DNA of 64,000 nucleotides from NCBI GenBank assembly GCA_032871835.1, contig CM065297.1, positions 37,201,098 to 37,265,097 of the forward strand, in the 5' to 3' direction. The notes under the pieces are model-generated. The model saw only the letters and a program-made list of their open reading frames with translations, ran no database searches and was not told where the DNA came from. The number at the start of each line of letters is the position of its first letter. Within the stretch, counting starts at the first letter, position 1. Below are positions 57,600 through 64,000 of this stretch, one piece after another. Source of the stretch: Dipteronia dyeriana. Its lineage: Eukaryota > Streptophyta > Magnoliopsida > Sapindales > Sapindaceae. Position numbers and translations under genes: made by a program.

Positions 57600-59295
57600 A
57601 GAATCTGGGCTTCATCAACGAGGGGAATCTTCCATGCATGGTTTTTTCTGGAATTGTTAGAGGTGCCAGCCTGGGTCCTCCACTGATGGTATGTATAACC
57701 TGGATTTGTTACATTAAATCCTTTTGTTCCCCTTTTCTCTTCTCAGCATGATCACGAATCTCTACTTGTACATCTTTTTTCAGTTTGGATGTTGTCTTTG
57801 ACCTGCTGCAATAATTTTACCAAACATCCACTCCTCACCAGCTTTTCAATATGGTTAAGCGGGTTATAACACTCTGAAGTGTTATGGCCTATGTCTTCAA
57901 GGAAGTTACAATGCTTTTACTGGTTCCTCTTGTATACTGGAGCTTTGATGGGTCCAGGCTTCTAGCCCCTTGTCCAGAATGGCGAGGTAGATTGTCTCAC
58001 GGGATGCTTTTAAGAGGGTATAGTGATTGTACCCTCTTTCATCTAACGTTACAGGGGCTACAGTCCTTGGAGGAGGTGAAGCTAATGGAAGGGTTCACCT
58101 TATTGGGTACTGCTTTTGCCAAGGTTGGGAATTGAGAAAATGTTAAGTTGACCTGTTAGAGGGTTTATTCTGATTTTTCTGAGCTGGCGCAGGTCTAGAT
58201 GCCTCTTTCTTCTAGAGCTTCACCGTTCCCATATCGTCATGCTCTATTTTAACCTTGAGCTGTTCGCCAATCTCAACCTGCTCGAGAGCCCGGTCATAGG
58301 CCTCTTGGTAGGTCTTTGGAGGTCACTTGGCGAAAGATCAAAAAAGCTATCCTGCCCACAGGTTACGTCGGAAGTTGGCGAGACTCTCATTCTCGGTAAA
58401 GACCCCAATCTAGATGACTTCCTTGTGAAAATGTTCCACATAGATCGAAGAGTTTCACATCGCTCCTGGACCACATATTAAAGGTGTATGGGGTCCATTG
58501 GGAGCAGTTTGACCCCATGGAACTGCGAGAAAAAGTCGGTTGATTGCTTTGTGAATGAATCCACTCTACCAGTGGATAACTTCTTGAACTAAGTATTTAC
58601 ATATTAGTCAGGGTGGTAGGGAACATCCTGCACATGCCAGCCTTAGTGGTATTTCGGACTTCCATTTACTGGGTGAAGCTTTCCAGGAGGCTAAGAGGAT
58701 GCTCCATTTTGGAGAACTTGTCCCCCGGCATTTTGAATTTTGATAGGAGCTCAGCTTCTCGGATCCTTCTTGTAAATGGGGCATTCCTTTAACCCGCCTG
58801 GGTTGGTAATGCGATGGCTTGCATGGGGCAAGGGGATGGGCCCTAGCCTATCTCAGATCGAGGGTTAGGGCTCTGCCCCATTGTTGGCTGACTCTAGAGG
58901 AGGAGCCCCCAGTCGATCATAGGTGGGCAGCCTGACTCTGGGTCTACTCATTTCTTCTTGGGTGTTGGGATTCATTGGTTGGGTTGTGATGCTCTCCACG
59001 AGCAGGTGTAGGAGAACATTCTCCATAAAGGCTGCTGCTTGTTGGTCGAGCACAGCCTGACTTATTGTAGGGGGGCTAGAAGCCCGTGCAACTGTTGGCT
59101 AGACCGGGGCCTGGTGATGGTGCCCAGATTTTCTACCCTTCTTTGGGCCTTTCGTGGTAAAACAACAGTTGGTTTTCCCGAAACCTCGGGCTGTCCTTGA
59201 GAAGAGCGAAGCCTCATAAAACACGTAAACTTTGTGTAAATTGGGTGTGGGTTTTCCCTACTGACGGCGCTAAAAATTGTTAGCCAAAAATTCAC
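57600..59295 (-). pseudogene. Element A gag, fragmented
   Basis: Minus-strand pieces include a finger-like C-x-F-L-E-D-I-G-H-N-T-S-E-C with LVRSGCLVKLLQQVKD behind it (57910-57800), an MWNIFTRKSSRLG region (58440-58390) and AAAFMENVLLHLLVESITTQ near the N-terminus (59040-58980). Many stops break it and no long frame remains. Confidence 0.65.
59258..59274 (-). other. Primer-binding site of element A
   Basis: On minus, a few bases after the LTR end CTAACA, the sequence TTAGCGCCGTCAGTAGGGAA corresponds to the TGGCGCCGTCTGTGGGAA site common in Tat-branch elements, with several changes. Confidence 0.6.
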
Positions 59296-60184
59296 TCGGG
59301 GTAAGGAACTTTAGCTAGCACCCTCGAGACCACTACCTCAGAGGTCACGGTTGGAGTCGGTACCTTCAGTACCTTGTTTATGCATGCAAGATAGTGGATA
59401 TGAAGGTGAACGATAACACGATGTATTATATATACGTAAAGGAAAATGGTATTGCTTTACTTTTATTAAAAAAATCACAACTCGTGTACAAAAATCCCTC
59501 GAATACTCTTAGTCACTCTTGGGTATAATGGGTGTGGCGATTTTGTACCTGTCAAGAAATAGAAAACATTGGTGGTCGTGTTCTATCAATAAAATTTAGG
59601 CTGAGGTAAAACTCTTTTCGATATGTGTCTTTTTCTATCTCTTTCGAACCCCCCTACTTTAGCATGCTTTTTGCGTATTTTTACACAATCCAACTAGGTT
59701 ATACTCGTGATTCTCCCTCCATTAATTTCTGAATTGAATCCCTCCTTTTTGGGCTGGATCTCCTGTTTAAATGTCATTGACTTTGGTTTAATAAAGGATT
59801 CAAGTATATCATGGATGGAGATAAGTTTGTTTCCTCTTTGGACTCGATCATTTGCCTTGCACGTGCATAGTGTTTCAATGCGAGTTAGAGAGCGAAGGCG
59901 ATCCTATGTACTGCCCTGGTGGGATGCATCATGGAGGTCACCAAATATGGAGTTTGTTAACTTGACTGGTGAGGTACATCGATGTTCCAGTCTTGGTACT
60001 AGGAGCTTGATCTAACCTTTTCAGGTCCGTTTTGGAGCTCGAAACGACCACATTGGCGGTCTTTAGTGATAATATGGCTTTTGCGAGCTTCCTCCTACCA
60101 GCTTAGATAGATCTGACCCTTCCATTGAAAAAATAGAGCAATACTGTAGTATCAAATTGATGCCGTTATAGGTCTCTTTGTGTG
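59278..60184 (-). repeat. 5' LTR of element A, truncated
   Basis: It begins TGTTAGCCAAAAATTCACTC and follows 43166-44070 closely, then breaks off at GGTCTCTTTGTG. The last ~290 bp of the LTR are missing. Confidence 0.85.
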
Positions 60185-60904
60185 TAAGGAAAAATTGATT
60201 CAACATGGCAGAAGCGTAAAATTAGGGTTTGGTATATTTTGAATAAAAGTATCGTACCTTTTTCTCGTGACGATTGAACTAGCGTCAATTTGAATAAATA
60301 AGATCTTCCAATCCAATCACGAATGTGAATCACGTAGGTGTGTGGGCTACTTTTCTTTAAATTGTATATGGAAACAAACAAAATCTCTTTCATTTGTTGG
60401 TCACAATAATCCTTCAAGAAGAAAAACAAAGAACGTTAGGTCACTTGTGAATTATCAATCAATTTGATTTAAACTCGCGTGAACCTAGATTTGATATTGT
60501 AAACAAATCCTTTTAATGAAAAGGCTACTAGTGCACTATCGAATAAAAAACATTCATTTTTCCTTTTCCTCTTGGGAGAATTTTCTCCTTATAAAAACAA
60601 TCTTTAGAGTTGGACAAATTTATCTAGAACAGTAACCGAATTCTCTACACTCAAAATTCTCTCTTGGGAGAATTTTCTCCTTAGAAAAATTGCCTTTGCA
60701 GAATTTTTCTTTTATAACTAAAAACTTAGGCTTGGCCCAATTCTACATCCCATATATGTAGTGGTCGAATTCCTTGCCCTAACTTATTTAGGGTTAGCCG
60801 AATTCCTTTCTTTTTTTTTAGTTTAGGAGACCTAATCTTCTCATAATAAGGATTTACTTGGTGGAAAAAAATCCTTTCCTTAGGTGGTTATTTTTATAAA
60901 TTAT
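60185..60904. other. Unassigned 0.7 kb segment between two LTRs
   Basis: Foreign sequence between the truncated LTR of element A and the truncated LTR of element B. TCTTGGGAGAATTTTCTCCTTA occurs in two nearly identical copies (about 60570 and 60664), each centred on the palindrome GGAGAATTTTCTCC, and ATTTAGGGTTAGCCGAATTC follows. An LTR fragment of another family is likely; I do not recognise it. Confidence 0.5.
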
Positions 60905-61914
60905 GTATATTGTACAAAAATCTCTCAAATACTCTCAATCTCTCTAGGGTACAGTAGGGTGGCAGCCTCGTGCCTGTCAAAAAGTAAATAACGATGAAGG
61001 CCGTATTCTGAAGACATAATTTAGGTCGGAGTAGACTTTCCCTCTCTCTCTTGTCTGCCTTGTTTCTCATTTACGTTTTTTGTTATGTTCCCTCTACTTT
61101 GTGCATGCTTCGACGTATATATGCATAGTCCAACTAGGTTTAACTTGTAATCCTCCCGCCATTATTTTTTGAATCCAATTCCCTCTTTATCGGGTAGGAT
61201 CCACTATTTTGAATGTTGTTGACTCTGATTTAATAACGGATTCAAGAATATCTTAGGTGGAGATAAATTTGTTTCCTTTTTGGACTCAATCACTTGATTT
61301 ATACGCACGCGATGTTTTAACGTTAGTTAGAGTGTAGATATGATCCTACGTCCCTTCATGGTGTGATGCCTAATGGAGGTCGTCGAGTATGACTTTTTCT
61401 TCCTCAAAGAGAGAAGTATAACTGTGTTCTGGTCCTAGTACTAGAAGCTTGATCTGACCTTTCCAGGTTCCCTAAAGCTTGAGATGGCTCAGTGGGCGCT
61501 CGTCGGTGGTAACGGAGCTTAACGGAGCTTCGGCTAGATAGGCCAGAACCTTTCCTTGGTAAGATGGAGTAATACTCTAGTGTAAGCTTGGTGCTTAACA
61601 GGTCTCTCTCTGTGCTTGGAGAGGATGGCGGGCTTTTGGGGAGGTTGCGAGGTGATCTCGACTTCGGGGAACCTGGATCGTCAAGCCTTAGGCTTTCCCT
61701 GAATTCTCGCTTCGGTGTAAAGAGCTTGATCAGATCATGTTGGGTTCCATCTTGGGTTATTCCAAAACTTGATGACCTTTTCTCGCTTCTGCGGGGTGGC
61801 TTCACAACTCGACCCCAGGACCCGTGGTTCCATGGTGGGCAATCTCGGGCTTGTACTCGGGCTAGAAGAGTGGAAAATTTCCCTTTGGTTCCTAGCTAAA
61901 TTTAGTTATTAAAA
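60905..61914 (-). repeat. 3' LTR of element B, truncated at its left end
   Basis: Matches the LTR of element A from TGTACAAAAATC onward (GGGTATAATGGGTG-like, TTTGTTTCCT, GGTCTCTCT, GAGTGGAAAATTT). It is more diverged than A's two LTRs are from each other. Confidence 0.8.
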
Positions 61915-62163
61915 TAATTCCCCTCTGACTTGAACACCGGTGATTGAGTTGGGGTTGCAGTCAGATTTCCTATTTTAATTGGGAAAATTTACCTCCAACG
62001 TTGCTACCAGAATTCTTGCAAAAATCTTCTCTTTAAATGCACGAGTGTCGTGGTGAGTAGAGATCGGTGTGTTGCTAAAAAATAATCTGGCTCTATTACG
62101 CAAACTTACGAGATTCGAGGCAATCTCAGCCTAAGATTTCACTAACGTCATTGCTCCATTCAC

Positions 62164-62177
62164 CTCTATTTAAACCC
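62164..62177 (+). promoter_or_regulatory. TATA-like box for the antisense ORF of element B
   Basis: CTCTATTTAAACCC, 131 bases before the ORF start at 62308, with a CT-rich leader between them. The same box is in element A at 44636-44649. Confidence 0.6.
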
Positions 62178-62307
62178 GACTGCTTAATTGCCTTCCTCAC
62201 GCTTTCTTTCTTTCAAATTTCAAATTTTTCGAAGAAGAAAACCTTCCTCTCATTATCTTCTCACTCCTCTCTCTTTTTTCGTCTTAACCCTAAGTTCCTC
62301 TTCCATC

Positions 62308-63816
62308 ATGTTGAAAACCAACCGTGACACTGTAGACTCTATCGTCGATGGTGAGGAGGTCACTAGCCTCATTTAAAGGAAACGTACGTGAAAGAATGCC
62401 GACAACGATGACTCTCCTCTAAACCCGTAGTGCCGCCGGTTGAATAGGAACGTTGGCTCTAGATCTGGGTTTTCTAACAAACCTGATAGCCTTCTGAACC
62501 TGGTCTAAGAAGACTCTATTAAGGAGCCTGAGAAGGCTGTGGCTAGAAAGGATCAAACTATAATTGCGGGTTCCCTTCCAGAGGGACTTCTTCCCTACGA
62601 CTTCAGGGTTATCCTAAATTCTACAACCGACCCGAGGTCGATTGATCACATGAAAGCCAAGTATGACATTCCTGACAGCGTTTCCATCTCTGTTCGGCTC
62701 AAGAATTATAACATCTTCAGTCCTCCAAAGAGTGTGATTCCAATTCATGTAGCTGCCCTTGAGAATGGGGTCAGGCTTCCCCTTCACCCTACCCTCCGAC
62801 GAGCTCTCAACGCTATTCAACTAGCCCTTCTGTAGTTGACGGCTGGATTCTAGAGGCATATAATTGGCTTTCTCGTGCTGTGGCGGGAACAGTGTGAGCT
62901 GAGCAAGGTTACTAGTGACCCAGAGCAAATGAGTTGGGTTACCACTTCTAGGTTAAAAGCCTGTCTGATGCCCCCCGAGGTCAGTTCTATGAAAGCTAAG
63001 AACAAGCTCAACTTCATCATCCATGGCGCATCAAAGAAGAACCACGCCTAGAAGGAGGAATGGATCCTGGTAGAGGATGACTGGGGAAGTACGATCTTTA
63101 TTGGCCGGTATGAGTTTGAGGTTCCCACAGCTTTTAGTGACAAACCAACATGGGATCTAGATTCCTTGCCAGCTGAATCTGAAACCGTCTTGAAGGCCAT
63201 TTTTGTTAGGAACTATTTAAACCTGAAGTTTCCTAAAGTTGATCCCTTTGACTCTCGCAGGGTGAATTGATACCTGTAAATTTCTACTGCTACTCCTCGT
63301 AACAAAAGTAGCATTGAGCTATCCTGCTTCGTTTCACTGGCTAGTTCAGTTCTAAAGTCTATCTTTTTATTTAACAGTTTTGGTTATCGCCCTAGCTTCC
63401 TGTGAATCCCGTAAGCTCGCACTCCTCCCCCTATTGTCAGATCGAGTTAGGGAGCCTCTTTGGATTTCTCAGAAAAAGGGGATCCAACTGTTCCAGCTGA
63501 GGCTTCACCTGCTCTTGCTCAGTCCCCTTCCCAGTTTAGGTCCAAGATGTCACTCCTTGCATCGTGGGCTACCAAGGTGCAGGGTAAAGGGGCCTATGTT
63601 TCTCAAGCTACTGATACAGCTACTACTGCTCCTTCTTTAGTTGCCCCTACTGCTGCTGCTACTTCTACCGCCCCCACGGTTAACTTGACAGATGATTCTT
63701 CCCTTCCGTCTATTTCCCGATTCCTGGGGCTTCGAAGTGCCATGAGGCTAGAGTTGAGGGGGTTCCTCTTGCACGCCGTCAACATCAGTCGAGCTCAGCC
63801 ATGCTTGACGAGGTTT
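62308..63816 (+). pseudogene. Antisense ORF of element B (putative gypsy-type transposon protein), broken
   Basis: The start MLKTNRDTVDSIVDGEEVTS is followed after stops by PEGLLPYDFRVILNSTTDPR, IDHMKAKYDIPDSVSISVRL, RLPLHPTLRRALNAIQLALL, then after a TAG IGFLVLWREQCEL, MKAKNKLNFIIHGASKK, WILVEDDWGSTIFIGRYEFE and NYLNLKFPKVDPFDSRRVN. An intron at 63299-63377 has weak donor CTCGTAAC and acceptor TTAACAG. The exon after it is Ser/Thr/Pro/Ala-rich (GPRCHSLH in one frame, ATDTATTAPSLVAPTAAATS in the other). Stops at 62374, 62833 and 63048 inactivate it. Comparison with element A and with positions 1-400 gives three family members in this window. Confidence 0.78.
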
Positions 63817-64000
63817 TAGGAAAATTTTTAACATCCTACCCCGATGTCAATATTTCTCTGATGGATTCAATTCCTGATCACCAAGGGATCTGCCTTTTTA
63901 GCCGTGGTAATCATCATCTTTTCTTTTTTCTTGTGGCGGTTGGCTCGATAACATTCTCTCATAAACTCCTTTTTTTATAAGCCTTCAAATTCAACATGGC

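Larger units (their letters stand above)
43166..60184 (-). mobile_element. Tat/Retand-like Ty3/gypsy retrotransposon (element A), nested insertions
   Basis: The minus-strand element has 3' LTR 43166-44363, PPT (AGAGGGGACTTC on minus, 44364-44375), antisense ORF region 44376-44656 plus 51818-53155, a tandem-repeat tract, integrase, RNase H, protease and gag remnants up to 59250, PBS near 59258-59274, and 5' LTR from 59278, truncated at about 60184. The ORF on the opposite strand between pol and the 3' LTR, LTR length ~1.2 kb and the C-x2-x-H-type gag finger fit the Tat/Retand branch. RT is not detectable. Two elements are inserted in it (44657-51817 and about 53156-54540). Confidence 0.85.
60905..64000 (-). 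mobile_element. Second Tat/Retand-like element (element B), partial, runs off the window
   Basis: Left-truncated LTR (60905-61914) followed by a polypurine region (TTCCCCTCTGAC on plus), the leader with TATA-like box and the antisense ORF, in the same order as element A. Its gag-pol would lie beyond 64000. Confidence 0.82.

Noticed and set aside
60166..60429. 87-codon minus-strand frame
   Set aside because: It spans the junction of a truncated LTR with an unassigned repeat segment. Peptides of this kind are usually annotation artefacts in retrotransposon LTRs.
61404..61805. 133-codon minus-strand frame rich in Ser, Arg and Pro, and its plus-strand partner at 61588-61899
   Set aside because: Both lie fully inside the LTR of element B, and the corresponding position in element A's LTR is not open.

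Overview
This window is AT-rich nuclear DNA from a flowering plant, most likely a eudicot. That rests on GT-AG split genes of plant-specific families (AGD15-type ArfGAP, mini zinc finger MIF, DYW/E-type PPR) and on a dense load of typical plant transposons: LTR elements primed by initiator tRNA-Met, a Tat-type gypsy element with an antisense ORF, CACTA, PIF/Harbinger and Mutator-like elements. I cannot name the species. I saw no bacterial-type operons, CRISPR arrays or rRNA, and I recognised no tRNA.

Region 1 (1-18.5 kb): a decayed piece of a retroelement antisense ORF (1-400) and a deletion derivative of an LTR retrotransposon (438-2289) precede an apparently intact seven-exon AGD15-like ArfGAP gene on the minus strand (2525-3856). 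Small DNA transposons follow: a MULE-like MITE, a foldback MITE and a non-autonomous CACTA element at 9721-11619. Next comes a Mutator-like unit carrying a DUF1985 gene and a 1.2 kb minisatellite of ~20-21 bp units. A single-exon BolA gene lies at 17867-18178 (minus).

Region 2 (18.5-27.2 kb): a 3.9 kb PIF/Harbinger element carries both of its divergent genes, both broken. It is followed by a mini zinc finger gene with a leader intron, a small Mutator-like element with a perfect 9 bp target duplication and a captured exon, and an F-box gene with one frameshift.

Region 3 (27.7-41.3 kb): one PPR gene is cut into three parts by two independent LTR retrotransposons, a Ty3/gypsy chromovirus (28247-35002, minus) and a Ty1/copia element (35970-41018, plus). 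Both have clean 5 bp target duplications.

Region 4 (42.3-64 kb): a nest built on Tat/Retand-like gypsy elements. An inverted LTR fragment stands head to head with element A (43166 to ~60184, minus). A has ~1.2 kb LTRs, gag, a damaged protease, no visible RT, RNase H and integrase remnants, a 97 bp tandem-repeat tract in its 3' non-coding part, and an ORF on the opposite strand with its own TATA-like box and intron. A is interrupted by a 7.2 kb non-autonomous element carrying only a coiled-coil gag-like ORF, and by a probable solo LTR. A second related element (B) starts at ~60.9 kb and runs off the window. The main biology is host genes surviving among, or destroyed by, layered transposons. 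The observations most worth checking are the antisense ORF, the helically phased minisatellite, the inverted LTR hairpin and the duplicated splice acceptor in the ArfGAP gene.
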